A DNA stretch of 11,461 nucleotides, from contig CAIVNB010000001.1 in NCBI GenBank assembly GCA_903907175.1, forward strand, positions 1-11,461. Reading direction: 5' to 3'. The DNA is from an uncultured bacterium. GTDB lineage: Bacteria; Patescibacteriota; Minisyncoccia; Phycocordibacterales; UBA9973. Made by a program: the position numbers and the translations under genes. Shown in pieces: positions 1 to 8,062 of the stretch (positions are counted from its first letter, which is position 1; each line of letters starts with the position of its first letter). The notes beneath the pieces are model-generated. The model was not told where the DNA came from, ran no database searches, and worked only from the letters and a program-made list of their open reading frames with translations.

Positions 1-33
1 ATATAGGCACTTGTCAAATTAAATTACTTAGGC

Positions 34-297
34 TTATTTAGCATCAATTTCAACTTTCTTACCAATGAGTATGACTTTATTCTTGAAACTTAAAGAGTTG
101 CTTGTTCCTATGGCAGAAAAATCAAAGCCACGGTTATCTAATTCTTTATGAAGAGCTGAAAGATAAATACCCCTACTAGTTGTCCAACCAGTATTACCTA
201 CCTGTTTATTGAATGCTTCAATAATTTCTGCATCTGTCATTTTATTGAACCTAACTTCACATTCTTTTTTATATTCTTCGTGATTAACTTTTTGCAT
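34..297 (-). CDS. Small conserved-looking protein, last gene of the R-M operon
   Basis: An 87-residue soluble protein that I cannot assign to a named family. It is charged and predicted mostly helical in its N-terminal half (MTDAEIIEAF at residues 20-29), followed by a segment with GWTTSRGIYLSAL (37-49) and a short basic C-terminus with LSFKNKVILIGKK. No membrane segment, signal peptide or metal-binding cysteines are visible. The start ATG is 14 bases after the stop of the restriction subunit, so it is most simply the fourth gene of the mod-res operon. No Shine-Dalgarno sequence precedes it (CAATTTT lies directly upstream of ATG). I have an impression of similar short proteins next to restriction genes in other bacteria but cannot verify it. 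A role as an accessory or control protein of the R-M system is inference from position only. Confidence 0.75.
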   Translation of the reverse strand: MQKVNHEEYKKECEVRFNKMTDAEIIEAFNKQVGNTGWTTSRGIYLSALHKELDNRGFDFSAIGTSNSLSFKNKVILIGKKVEIDAK

Positions 298-311
298 AAA
301 ATTGATGATTA

Positions 312-2855
312 TTAAAGTTTTTTAATTAACTCAAAAAGCTCTCTTTGCCGTTCTTGTAAGTGAGCGTCAAAAATAACTTTGTATTCAAAATCTTTATTTA
401 CTTTTTGAAAATCCAAGAAGCCAAGCTCTTTAGCATAAACCTCATTAAAGAGTGAAGTATTGGTTCCATCATAGCGTTTTTTATTTGCCTCATATTCTGT
501 TTTTTCAGAACCCGATTTGACTTCTACCACCAAGAACCGACCCTTATCAGTTTCTACTAGAAAATCTGGAAAGTATTTTGATATACGTTGTTCTGTAGGG
601 TTCCAGTATTCAACAAAAAAATCGTTGTGAGCATCAGTAGCGACACCACCAGTAAAATAAACATCCTTAATAGTTTCATTGTTCACTAGAAACTGACGAA
701 ATTGTCGGAATAAGTCCCGCTCATCACTACTATCAAAATTGTAAGGATTGATATGAAAACCGATACGACTTGTAGCTCCATCTGCTTCTTCTTTTTCCTT
801 GAAAATAACAAGGGCTTTTTTACCTTCCTCTCGGCTCATCTTGAATGGGTATTCCTTTGTGAGTTCAATTTCTTCTTCTGTCGTAGTTTCGGTCTCGGTA
901 TATTGATAGACAGTTTCAAGAATAGCTTGAATTATAAATGGCAAAAATCCTACACTCATATTCACTTTATCTACTAGCTTACTCCTAGATAATCCGATAT
1001 TTTCGGATAATTTACCTATGGCTAAACACGGAAGATGCGTATAGCGATTGATGAGCTCTACAATTTCATAATAGGTGTATGAATTGATCTCTTTTATTTT
1101 CTTGGAGCCAAGTGTATCGTGTTTTAGAATTGCCCTACCAGAAGCATCTATGACAAGCTCGGACCCTAAGAGATAGTGCTCGTATTTTTCGGGTTTGTAT
1201 TTTTTTATATCAATTTTGATGTCGTCTGTGTTTGTTGCCTGTGTTGAGATAATATCTCGGATGAGCTTTTTAACCTTGATGGTCTTTTTCTTTTCAACCT
1301 TAATTTCAAACTCAAAGCTCTCTTGCTCTTGGTTGTTGATGTCTTGAATACTTGAGGCAAAGTTATTTTTCAATTCCTTATCTAAAACTTTGTAATTTTC
1401 TCGTGAGAGAAAAATGTGTGCTCGTGTAGAATTATCGCCAATAGAACGCATACAGCGTGTGGATGCTTGAAGCACAAAGATTGAACTAGACGGCTTACGA
1501 TAAAGAGCACACGCAACCAACGAGCGACAATTCCACCCTTCTGTTCCTTTACCAACAAGAAGCACGAATTGTTTTCGGCTATCTATCGTATCTAGCATCT
1601 TGAAATCTTCTTTGCTGTCTTCCGCTTCTGTGTGATATTCAAGAACTTTATCAATCGGTATATTCATTTGGGTAAGGACTTTTTCAATACGAGGTTTTAG
1701 TTCACTTTGTAAATTGTTAATGTTTGGAGCATAGAAAGCCATTTTAGGGAGACGACCCTCAAGACGATTTTCTCCATACTCGGACCAAAATGTAGAGAGC
1801 ACCTCTTCAATAAAAACCTGTGAACGAACTTCTCCGAAATCCAGTATCTTTACTTGCTTCAAGATACCCTTCTCAATGCCTTGCTTGAGCCCAAAGTGAT
1901 ACACCACATCGTCTATCATCCTGTTATTGATATAAGGCGTTCCTGTTAGATTTACAACACCCACAAGCGGAGTATTGCCGTGCAGGTAATCAATCGTTTG
2001 GCGTGTTTTCTTCAAAGCACCCTCAAGATTTAAGCCGTATGAGTGATGTGCTTCGTCTACAAAAACAATAAGGTTGTTTAGCTCTCGGATAGCACGAAGA
2101 CGAGCATTTTCTACTTCACGCTTTGCAAGTTCATTTTTATCTCCAAATAATCTTTTTACTCCACCTTGTGTATCGTCATTTCGCGTCTTGAGTATTATTT
2201 TTTGTGAGTTTGAAACAATAACATTATAATTGCCAATCGGAGATAGGGCTGTTTCTGTGCTCTCTAAATAGTGATACTTGATATTGAGTAAAATGTTTTG
2301 GTATTCCTTTGGTAAAACCTTTGAGTAATCAAAAGTTTTTATTTCTTTCAAACTTTCTATAATGGTCGTGTCGGGGGCGAAAACAAGAGCGTTCTTAGCG
2401 AAGCGTGCATCATTTGGGTGGTAATATGAGAGCACGAAGTCGTATATTAAAAATGTCGCCATCAAGATCGTTTTACCAGAGCCCATAGTCAGTGCATATA
2501 CTTGGTTTGCGTAATCTTGAGCACCAAACTTTTCCTTAATGATTTCGGCTATTTGCTTATCACGATTGTCAGCTTCCATAATGTCAGAAATCTGTCGCTC
2601 TGCCACACCAAGAGAGCGAAGCAGGTCGGACTTCTTTGCGAAAGTATCTTTGAAAATCTCACTTGTTGGCTTATTCTTCAAAATCTCTTTAATATAAATA
2701 TAAGTTTCAAGAGCTTCAATTTGTGGCTCGTGTAAAAAGCCGACACGCTTCACATAATTCAAAATGTTTATGCTCTCCTTAAACCCTCCCTTGTAGTTAT
2801 CTTCACACCACTCGGATACCTTAATTTTTACACTTTCAAGAAATGAGTTTTCCAT
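312..2855 (-). CDS. res: Type III restriction enzyme Res subunit (DEAH helicase-nuclease)
   Basis: Restriction subunit of a type III R-M system. It complexes with Mod, translocates or slides on DNA using ATP, and cuts near unmethylated sites. From the start chosen here (847 residues), superfamily 2 helicase motifs are visible in order: Walker A TMGSGKT at 123-129, DEAH box (VFVDEAHH) at 267-270, TGTP (motif III) at 304-307, GTEGWN (motif V) near 437-442, and QASTRCMR (motif VI) at 463-470. A C-terminal PD-(D/E)xK nuclease follows: PD at 763-764 and EVK at 778-780. All key residues are present, so it looks intact and active. An upstream in-frame ATG at 2906 would overlap the preceding 100-residue gene by 50 bases. 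The ATG at 2855, one base after that gene's stop, is the better start. Length fits the family. Confidence 0.95.
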   Translation of the reverse strand: MENSFLESVKIKVSEWCEDNYKGGFKESINILNYVKRVGFLHEPQIEALETYIYIKEILKNKPTSEIFKDTFAKKSDLLRSLGVAERQISDIMEADNRDKQIAEIIKEKFGAQDYANQVYALTMGSGKTILMATFLIYDFVLSYYHPNDARFAKNALVFAPDTTIIESLKEIKTFDYSKVLPKEYQNILLNIKYHYLESTETALSPIGNYNVIVSNSQKIILKTRNDDTQGGVKRLFGDKNELAKREVENARLRAIRELNNLIVFVDEAHHSYGLNLEGALKKTRQTIDYLHGNTPLVGVVNLTGTPYINNRMIDDVVYHFGLKQGIEKGILKQVKILDFGEVRSQVFIEEVLSTFWSEYGENRLEGRLPKMAFYAPNINNLQSELKPRIEKVLTQMNIPIDKVLEYHTEAEDSKEDFKMLDTIDSRKQFVLLVGKGTEGWNCRSLVACALYRKPSSSIFVLQASTRCMRSIGDNSTRAHIFLSRENYKVLDKELKNNFASSIQDINNQEQESFEFEIKVEKKKTIKVKKLIRDIISTQATNTDDIKIDIKKYKPEKYEHYLLGSELVIDASGRAILKHDTLGSKKIKEINSYTYYEIVELINRYTHLPCLAIGKLSENIGLSRSKLVDKVNMSVGFLPFIIQAILETVYQYTETETTTEEEIELTKEYPFKMSREEGKKALVIFKEKEEADGATSRIGFHINPYNFDSSDERDLFRQFRQFLVNNETIKDVYFTGGVATDAHNDFFVEYWNPTEQRISKYFPDFLVETDKGRFLVVEVKSGSEKTEYEANKKRYDGTNTSLFNEVYAKELGFLDFQKVNKDFEYKVIFDAHLQERQRELFELIKKL

Positions 2856-2856
2856 A

Positions 2857-3159
2857 TTATTTAGGTAGTTTAGTGTGTGCTTTATAAAGACAATTACTTT
2901 CAGCATCGTATATTCTTACATCATATCCCGCTTCCCATTTGGTCCAATCAGCTTGAGTTTTTGCATCAGGGTTGAAAGCCCAAAATAATCTATCTGCTAA
3001 AGCTAGAACAATATCGTATTTTGTATACTGTGCGTAATCTTGCCACCCAAACCAAGCATACCTGCTATCCTCAAAAAAATCCGCGTAGTGATAAGCATCT
3101 ATCAAATCAATTACGGCTATTCTATATGGGGGCTTACCTATGTTATTATCTTCGTTCAT
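2857..3159 (-). CDS. Unrecognised 100-aa protein encoded between mod and res
   Basis: A 100-residue soluble protein, rich in aromatic residues (five Trp, many Tyr and Phe) and mildly acidic, which I do not recognise. Visible segments are an N-terminal YRIAVIDLIDAYHYADFF stretch (12-29), a Trp/Tyr-rich middle (AWFGWQDYAQYTKYD, 34-48) and FWAFNPDAKTQADWTKW (59-75). No catalytic motif, helix-turn-helix, membrane segment or cysteine cluster is evident. It starts 3 bases after the mod stop and ends 1 base before the res start codon, so translation is probably coupled in a mod-ORF-res transcript. Type III systems normally have mod directly followed by res, so an intervening gene is unusual. It might modulate assembly or control restriction activity, which is speculation from position. 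No Shine-Dalgarno sequence is seen; the start context is ATAAAATATG. Confidence 0.8.
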   Translation of the reverse strand: MNEDNNIGKPPYRIAVIDLIDAYHYADFFEDSRYAWFGWQDYAQYTKYDIVLALADRLFWAFNPDAKTQADWTKWEAGYDVRIYDAESNCLYKAHTKLPK

Positions 3160-3162
3160 ATT

Positions 3163-4935
3163 TTATGTGGTTATATTAAATGTCTCAAAGTATTCTTCAC
3201 CGAGCACATCAATAATTTTGACTGCTACAGTATATTTACCTTTCTTGGTATATTCCCAAGAATAAACCGCTTTGATAAGTTCACGCTTTGCGGGTAGGTC
3301 TATAATCTCGGCATTAAATAAGTCGCCTGTGTAATCCACATCAATCGCCACACTATCAATAATCTGACGAAAATCCTCCACTTTGGCTTGGTATTCTTTT
3401 TTCACGACTTTGCTATTTTCAATTTCTAATTTTCTCATCAGTATTGGCGAATAGAACTCTTTGAGTGAAACGGAAAGTTTTTTATCTTTTGCTCTAACTT
3501 CTACCTTCGCCTCTGGGGGCTTCTTGAACACAAGGTTTTTCTTATCTGTTGCAATGTCTCTGACCTCAATTTTTACACCAGTTTTATTTTCTTTTTTTAA
3601 GTAGTCAGAAACATCAAGCTCCATACCAGAACAGATAATTAGCACCCCTTCATCATAAACTGGCTCGCCAGATTTTGATTTCTTTTTGATCGTGAAATCA
3701 GTCAACTTATCGTTTACATTCTTGAGTAAGGTTTTTATATCTAGCTTGTTAAGAACTCTATTCATTGGCATAACTTTCACAAAGGAAGTATCAAGCACGC
3801 CATCAAAATAACTTCGTTTTATTTCTTCAACTCCATACATTTCTAGCACTATTTCTTTCGCTTCAATCTCATTTTTGAAAGCAGTATATTCATTCACATT
3901 TAGGACCTTAAAACCACGCAAGCCCTTGAAACCCTTTAGGGCTTTTTGATCATCAATAATTTGATTGAGACGCTTGGTGGAAGTTTGTATTGCTCCAAGA
4001 TTTATATCGCATCCAATCCATTTGCGACCCATCTTTTGAGCCACTGCCATAGTGGTTCCAGAACCACAGAAGCAATCAAACACGACATCCCCTTCGTTTG
4101 AAGATGTTTTAATTATGCGTTCAAGAAGTCCCTCTGGTTTTTGGGTTGGATACCCAAGTATTTCTTTACCATCTCGCTTTATTTTATCAACATCAAACCA
4201 AACTTCTGTAAGTTGCTTTTTGAAGGTCCTCAATTCGCCATTGTATTTATAGTATTTTTCGCCATCTTTTTCTATTATTTCTTGCCCATCTTCTTTCTTT
4301 GAATAATAATCAAACTTATCAAAGATTTTCTCGTAATTAAATACATAATTATCCGATTTAGAGTAGCGGAAAATTACATCATAATTTTTTGCAAAAAAAC
4401 GAGGATAAGCTCCACTTGTGGAGTATTTCCATACAATAGAGTTATTACTATCTCGTTCTCCAAATACTTCATCAAGTATAAGTTTTATATGGGCACTTTT
4501 ATGCCAATCACAATGAAGATAAATAGAGCCAGTATCAGAAAGCAGTTCTTTCAAAATCAATAAACGCTCATACATAAATTGCAGATACTCGTCTTTTTCC
4601 CAAATATCTCCGTATTGTTTTTCTTCTAATAAACTGTGGTTTTCACCCTCAACTTTTTCACCCTTAAATTGTATTTTGCGAATATAATCCGCCTTACTAT
4701 CAAATGGAGGGTCTATGTATATCAAATCAACTTTCCCGCGATACTCTTTGAGTAAATGTGCAAGGACCTGCAGATTGTCTCCCCAAAATAATTTATTAAA
4801 ATCTGGCGACTTTTTATCTCCGTATACTTCCTTCTCTTGAGCAGGATAGTATTCAATACTTTCCAAAGGTTTCTTGCCAGCCCAGACGAGCATAGCTCTG
4901 CCTTTAGCTTTTTCTACTAATTGTAATTTTTGCAT
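3163..4935 (-). CDS. mod: Type III DNA methyltransferase Mod subunit (adenine-N6)
   Basis: Modification and specificity subunit of a type III R-M system. It transfers methyl from S-adenosylmethionine to adenine in an asymmetric target and provides target recognition for Res. The catalytic motif IV DPPF (IYIDPPFDS) is at 75-78. The SAM-binding motif I FCGSGTT is at 289-295, preceded by the YPTQKPEGLL segment at 262-271. Motif IV before motif I is the beta-class order typical of type III Mod. The region between them (about 100-260) would hold the target recognition domain, and the C-terminal 200 residues the Res-contacting part. At 590 residues it is close to family length and has no frameshift or simple repeat tract, so no phase variation is apparent. 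It is the first gene of the minus-strand operon. The leader contains a structured RNA element and a TGCCCACA copy two bases upstream of the ATG. Confidence 0.95.
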   Translation of the reverse strand: MQKLQLVEKAKGRAMLVWAGKKPLESIEYYPAQEKEVYGDKKSPDFNKLFWGDNLQVLAHLLKEYRGKVDLIYIDPPFDSKADYIRKIQFKGEKVEGENHSLLEEKQYGDIWEKDEYLQFMYERLLILKELLSDTGSIYLHCDWHKSAHIKLILDEVFGERDSNNSIVWKYSTSGAYPRFFAKNYDVIFRYSKSDNYVFNYEKIFDKFDYYSKKEDGQEIIEKDGEKYYKYNGELRTFKKQLTEVWFDVDKIKRDGKEILGYPTQKPEGLLERIIKTSSNEGDVVFDCFCGSGTTMAVAQKMGRKWIGCDINLGAIQTSTKRLNQIIDDQKALKGFKGLRGFKVLNVNEYTAFKNEIEAKEIVLEMYGVEEIKRSYFDGVLDTSFVKVMPMNRVLNKLDIKTLLKNVNDKLTDFTIKKKSKSGEPVYDEGVLIICSGMELDVSDYLKKENKTGVKIEVRDIATDKKNLVFKKPPEAKVEVRAKDKKLSVSLKEFYSPILMRKLEIENSKVVKKEYQAKVEDFRQIIDSVAIDVDYTGDLFNAEIIDLPAKRELIKAVYSWEYTKKGKYTVAVKIIDVLGEEYFETFNITT

Positions 4936-4968
4936 AGTGTGGGCAACCCTATGACTTGAAGTCCGTTA

Positions 4969-4977
4969 TTTATAATA
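4969..4977 (-). promoter_or_regulatory. Possible mod-proximal -10 element
   Basis: On the minus strand the overlapping hexamers TATTAT and TATAAA lie 34-42 bases upstream of the mod ATG. They could give a short leader of about 27-30 nt that begins downstream of the structured RNA. The AT-rich context makes chance matches likely, and no good -35 is seen. Confidence 0.3.
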
Positions 4978-4986
4978 GAAAACAAA

Positions 4987-5121
4987 ATGGACACCCCAAG
5001 ACAGGTGCCCACAAGATGACAACAATGTCGCCAATCCTGTATTCCCGCTTAGGATGTCCATACTGGACAGGATTAGCAATAAAGAGCTGTCAGCTCTACT
5101 TTGTATATCAACTTGTGGGCA
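4987..5121 (-). ncRNA. Candidate pseudoknotted structured RNA, copy A (leader of mod)
   Basis: Read on the minus strand from 5121 to 4987 (135 nt). P1 is a perfect 10-bp stem, TGCCCACAAG (5121-5112) with CTTGTGGGCA (5015-5006). P2 is a 14-bp stem with two G-U pairs, ATGGACATCCTAAG (5061-5048) with CTTGGGGTGTCCAT (5000-4987). Because P2's first strand lies inside P1 and its second strand outside, the two form a pseudoknot. An inner stem P3, AATCCTGT (5074-5067) with ACAGGATT (5040-5033), brackets the first P2 strand. A small AGAGC/GCTCT hairpin lies near 5083-5097. The 3' end runs into TTTTGTTTTC. The same architecture occurs at 9486-9616. No known RNA class is recognised. The strand is chosen because the P2 wobble pairs would be A-C mismatches on the other strand. 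Confidence 0.62.
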
Positions 5122-5126
5122 TATAC

Positions 5127-5132
5127 ACTATA
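5127..5132 (-). promoter_or_regulatory. -10 element of structured RNA copy A
   Basis: TATAGT on the minus strand, within the 13-base block TATAGTGTATATG that differs at one position from the block in front of copy B. Counting from the -10 box, transcription would start about 5120-5121, at the first bases of stem P1. A -35 candidate (TATGAA near 5155-5150) is weak and would overlap the -35 region of the divergent TPR gene promoter. Confidence 0.5.
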
Positions 5133-5163
5133 ACAAAAAATCCTTAATTTTCATAGTAAAATG

Positions 5164-5172
5164 TGCTAAAAT
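5164..5172 (+). promoter_or_regulatory. Extended -10 promoter of the TPR-protein gene
   Basis: TGCTAAAAT is an extended -10 (TGn plus TAAAAT), 33 bases before the ATG at 5206. The -35 position (TTAATT, 5144-5149, 17-bp spacer) is poor, as expected for extended -10 promoters. It is back to back with the minus-strand promoter of copy A, so the two transcription units could interfere or be co-regulated. Confidence 0.45.
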
Positions 5173-5205
5173 CTTTATGTTTATAGGATAAATTACAATT
5201 ACTCT

Positions 5206-7638
5206 ATGCATAAGATAAAACCAGTAGACGACGAAAATAATAAATTAGATTTAGATGGAATAGATTTCTCAATTTACCAGAAGCTCTGGTTTTCTATTGA
5301 TTTTTTAGGAAGAATTGGTGTTCTTAATAATAAAGAAATAGAAAAACTTCACAAAGATGAAACCGATCATTTACTTGTAGGCATCATCAAGCAAGAATAT
5401 CAAAAAGACAAAAAGAATAAGTTTGAAATTACGCACACCACAACAACACTGGACCTTTTGAGTGGAGATTTTCATATACAAAAAACAAAAACGATTTCTA
5501 TTGAAGACATAAAAAAAGATTATGAGGAAACCCTATTCCATATTTACATTGAAAGTATACAATCTCCTCAACCAGAAATTTTGCGTTTCTTGAAAGGTTC
5601 CGACTTTCTCAAAGTTTCAACTCAAAAGATAGAAGGAAATCTTTTGTTTTTACTGATGAAAAATAAACTTGATGATGTCATCACGAACTACGATGATAAT
5701 TTCTGGCACAAGTCATACATTTTACGAAAACTCTCGGACCTTTATGATGAAAAGCCAGAGAAATTGATGCTCGCAAAACAGGAATATATTGAGCTTTATT
5801 TTGAAAAAGAAACCAATCTTCTTAAAAGTTTCAATCTTGCAAAGAAAGTTTTGACTAAAAACCCAAAATACGAGCCAGCCCTTAGAACAACTTTTGATTA
5901 CTACACAAAATCAGACAATCAAGAAGTTGAGGACTTCAAAAAGTTTTATAAAGAGAACTACGAAGAATTGAAGAGGGCTCTCTACTCAAACTCAAGCGAT
6001 TTTATTCGCTTGTCTTTTGTTTTCTTTTTGAAAAGCAAACAGTTTGATATGTGTGAGGAGCTGTTAAAAAATGAACCTCTTATTCATACCCCGTGGAACT
6101 ACTTGAAAGATAACATCAACTCATATCTGCGGGGTGTTCTGTATTACGAACAAGAAAATTATAGTGAGAGCTTGAGATATTTCAAGGAAACTGTAGAGAA
6201 TGTCGGCGATACAGAATTGCTCTTGGGGTGCCATATTTATATGTTTTCTATATATTTGAAACTCAAGGATGGTATAGGTATTGAGAATACTCTGTCCCAG
6301 ATGTGTAGACAGATTGAAAGCATAACAATGAATGATTATTTTGTATTTCAAATGGAGCTACCTACAAAACAATTCTTCCTTAATGAAATCAAGTATGCCA
6401 TTAAAAATAACATCAGCGACAAGACAAGATTGACGGCAATTTATCTTTTTAAGAAGTTTCTTTACCAAGACGAAACTGTATTGTCAGAAAATAACAAAAA
6501 AGAAATTGAGGAGCTACTCAAAGAAATAAAGAAAAACACAAAAGAAACTCTCTTTGACCTGTATCTGCTGGCTCACGGGTATTATCGTATAAAACAATAT
6601 GACAATGCCGTTGTATACAAGCTCAAATATGTTCTCTCTGGAGGAAAAGAATGGATTTACACAGACATTACGGAATGCAGTGATGATTTCTTGTATGATT
6701 ACGCAACAACCATCAAAGAAGAAATCGCAAAACCACCAAGTCGTGATGTGCGAGTAGAAAGATATTTCAAGGAAATGTTTAGCAAGGATATTGAAGAACT
6801 TTTCAAGAAAAAACAATACGACACAATCTCTGATATTTATTCCCTACTTGAAGGTCAAGCACTTGAGTTTTTCTTTGCACCAGAAGAACTTGAAGACGGA
6901 TACACTTTCTTTGATAGAAGGTTTGAGGTTGCTTACTCTCTAAATGAAGCAGAAAGAGTGGATAAAGCCCAAGAAGTATACGAGAGTATTGAGGACGAAA
7001 GTTCTTCAGTATTGAACAATCTTGCTTTGATTTACGAAGGAAAAGAAGATATGAAAAAAGCAAAAGAAACCATCACGAGAGCTTTTGAACTAACTGATGG
7101 AAAAGAAGAGCTTATAAACAGAAACAAAGAAAGGATATTTTCTATAAAGAAAAATAATCTTCATAAAAACAATAAAGCCGATATGGCTCAAAAACCAAAA
7201 TTGAACTGGTCCGATATTGAAATCAAGTTTACTGATGAGAACAATATAGAAATCCTTATAAATGGAAAGTTAAAGAATAAGGGTGATTATGAAACTTTTG
7301 GCTTCAAAAAAACAAACAATATCTCTTGGGAAATACTACGAGCACTTTCAATCACAAAAACCAAGATACAAGGAAATAAGGAGTTTTACTTAACCCCAGA
7401 AAATATGTTCAGTAGGGATGCTTTTATAAGAAGCAAAGATAAAAAAAATCTATTTCAAACATATAAGTCAGCTTTATCAAAAGCATTGTGTGAACATTTT
7501 GATATAACGGAAGAACCAATACCTTTTGATAAGGCAGTGCAAGGATACAATCCTCTGTTGAAAATTACTCCAGAAAAGGACTTGAGAAATCTTGAAATAC
7601 AAGATACGCACGCAACATCCTATCTCACTGAACTTTGA
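5206..7638 (+). CDS. Large helical-repeat (TPR-like) protein with C-terminal putative winged-helix-type domain
   Basis: An 810-residue, strongly charged, probably cytoplasmic protein of unknown function. Most of it is helical, with degenerate TPR-like units: the segment around 305-340 (GVLYYEQENYSESLRYFKE), around 453-478 (AHGYYRIKQYDNAVVYKLK) and around 602-635 (LNNLALIYEGKEDMKKAKET). After a lysine/asparagine linker (about 640-660) comes a distinct C-terminal part (about 664-785) with short beta-like strands (IEILINGKLKNKGDYE), then SWEILRALSI and a helical segment QTYKSALSKAL. This arrangement recalls winged-helix DNA-binding domains of transcription activators that carry TPR sensor regions. 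I see no NTPase, nuclease or membrane motif. It is transcribed divergently from the type III R-M operon across a 270-base region, so it may regulate that operon or be a separate defence gene. Both roles are inference. Start ATG follows CAATTACTCT with no Shine-Dalgarno. Confidence 0.85.
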   Translation: MHKIKPVDDENNKLDLDGIDFSIYQKLWFSIDFLGRIGVLNNKEIEKLHKDETDHLLVGIIKQEYQKDKKNKFEITHTTTTLDLLSGDFHIQKTKTISIEDIKKDYEETLFHIYIESIQSPQPEILRFLKGSDFLKVSTQKIEGNLLFLLMKNKLDDVITNYDDNFWHKSYILRKLSDLYDEKPEKLMLAKQEYIELYFEKETNLLKSFNLAKKVLTKNPKYEPALRTTFDYYTKSDNQEVEDFKKFYKENYEELKRALYSNSSDFIRLSFVFFLKSKQFDMCEELLKNEPLIHTPWNYLKDNINSYLRGVLYYEQENYSESLRYFKETVENVGDTELLLGCHIYMFSIYLKLKDGIGIENTLSQMCRQIESITMNDYFVFQMELPTKQFFLNEIKYAIKNNISDKTRLTAIYLFKKFLYQDETVLSENNKKEIEELLKEIKKNTKETLFDLYLLAHGYYRIKQYDNAVVYKLKYVLSGGKEWIYTDITECSDDFLYDYATTIKEEIAKPPSRDVRVERYFKEMFSKDIEELFKKKQYDTISDIYSLLEGQALEFFFAPEELEDGYTFFDRRFEVAYSLNEAERVDKAQEVYESIEDESSSVLNNLALIYEGKEDMKKAKETITRAFELTDGKEELINRNKERIFSIKKNNLHKNNKADMAQKPKLNWSDIEIKFTDENNIEILINGKLKNKGDYETFGFKKTNNISWEILRALSITKTKIQGNKEFYLTPENMFSRDAFIRSKDKKNLFQTYKSALSKALCEHFDITEEPIPFDKAVQGYNPLLKITPEKDLRNLEIQDTHATSYLTEL

Positions 7639-7644
7639 TTGATT

Positions 7645-7723
7645 GACTGAAGTTTTCAGCTACCAAAAAAGGAAAGGACCACTTGAAATATAGCGGTTTT
7701 TTCATTTTGACTGATTTTTCAGC
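7645..7723. repeat. Pair of near-identical palindromic direct repeats
   Basis: GACTGAAGTTTTCAGC (7645-7660) and GACTGATTTTTCAGC (7709-7723) are direct repeats differing by one base and one deletion, 64 bases apart. Each is itself a small palindrome (CTGAA/TTCAG and CTGA/TCAG). They lie in the gap between the TPR gene and the DUF5659 gene and could be operator sites or folded leader elements. The rest of that 138-base gap holds a weak GAGAG/CTCTC hairpin (7733-7750) and a T-run near 7697-7702, with no convincing terminator or promoter. Confidence 0.4.
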
Positions 7724-7776
7724 ATATAGGGTGAGAGCAGGAACACTCTCGTATTACAAACCCAATTAGCATTACT

Positions 7777-8058
7777 ATGGCTAACAAGAAAATAAAGTCG
7801 TCTGGGATACCCTCCCCGTATGACCCCGCCTCTGTCTTCACTACTTACGACATTGGCGTATCAACCGCACTTTTATGTGCGGATTTTGAGCTTTTAATGG
7901 TTGAGAAAGACAACCCAAGAAAAGCTCTGTTTGTGTTTCGTAGAGAAGTCGGGATAGAAGAAATAGTTGATAAGTATTTCGCCGACAGATTGGAAGTCAA
8001 AGCAAGGTCGTTCTTTGACAACCTAAAAGCTCTCAAAAACCAGTTGTATAACAGATAG
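7777..8058 (+). CDS. DUF5659 domain protein
   Basis: A 93-residue protein matching my recollection of the DUF5659 family. Its core spans about 22-90: TTYDIGVSTALLCADFELL, then DNPRKALFVFRRE, a VDKYFADRLEVKARSFFD segment and a C-terminal LKALKNQLYN helix. Function is unknown. Proteins of this type are small, soluble and in my knowledge frequent in Patescibacteria, often near mobile or replication genes. Here it begins a plus-strand cluster with a 63-residue ORF 4 bases downstream, then the replication initiator and the recombinase. Start ATG follows GCATTACT, a context almost shared with two other genes here. A role in maintenance or copy control of the element is inference from context only. 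Confidence 0.8.
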   Translation: MANKKIKSSGIPSPYDPASVFTTYDIGVSTALLCADFELLMVEKDNPRKALFVFRREVGIEEIVDKYFADRLEVKARSFFDNLKALKNQLYNR

Positions 8059-8062
8059 CTCT

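Noticed and set aside
1..33. Terminator or second attachment site at the left edge
   Set aside because: No stem-loop plus T-run and no tRNA-Asp-like fragment is present in these 33 bases.
2856..2906. Upstream in-frame ATG at 2906 giving an 864-residue Res
   Set aside because: It would overlap the 100-residue gene by 50 bases, and the extra 17 residues look non-coding in character. The ATG at 2855 follows that gene's stop by one base.
3163..4935. Phase-variable mod (phasevarion)
   Set aside because: No long homopolymer or short tandem repeat tract was seen in the gene or near its start.
4956..5147. 63-residue plus-strand ORF between mod and the TPR gene
   Set aside because: It lies across the structured RNA copy A on the opposite strand and the promoter region. 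The translation has no family-like features and no plausible promoter.
7661..7702. Terminator of the TPR gene from the A-run and T-run (near 7665-7670 and 7697-7702)
   Set aside because: The only pairing is A6 with T6 across a wide loop, with no GC stem, so a terminator is not supported.
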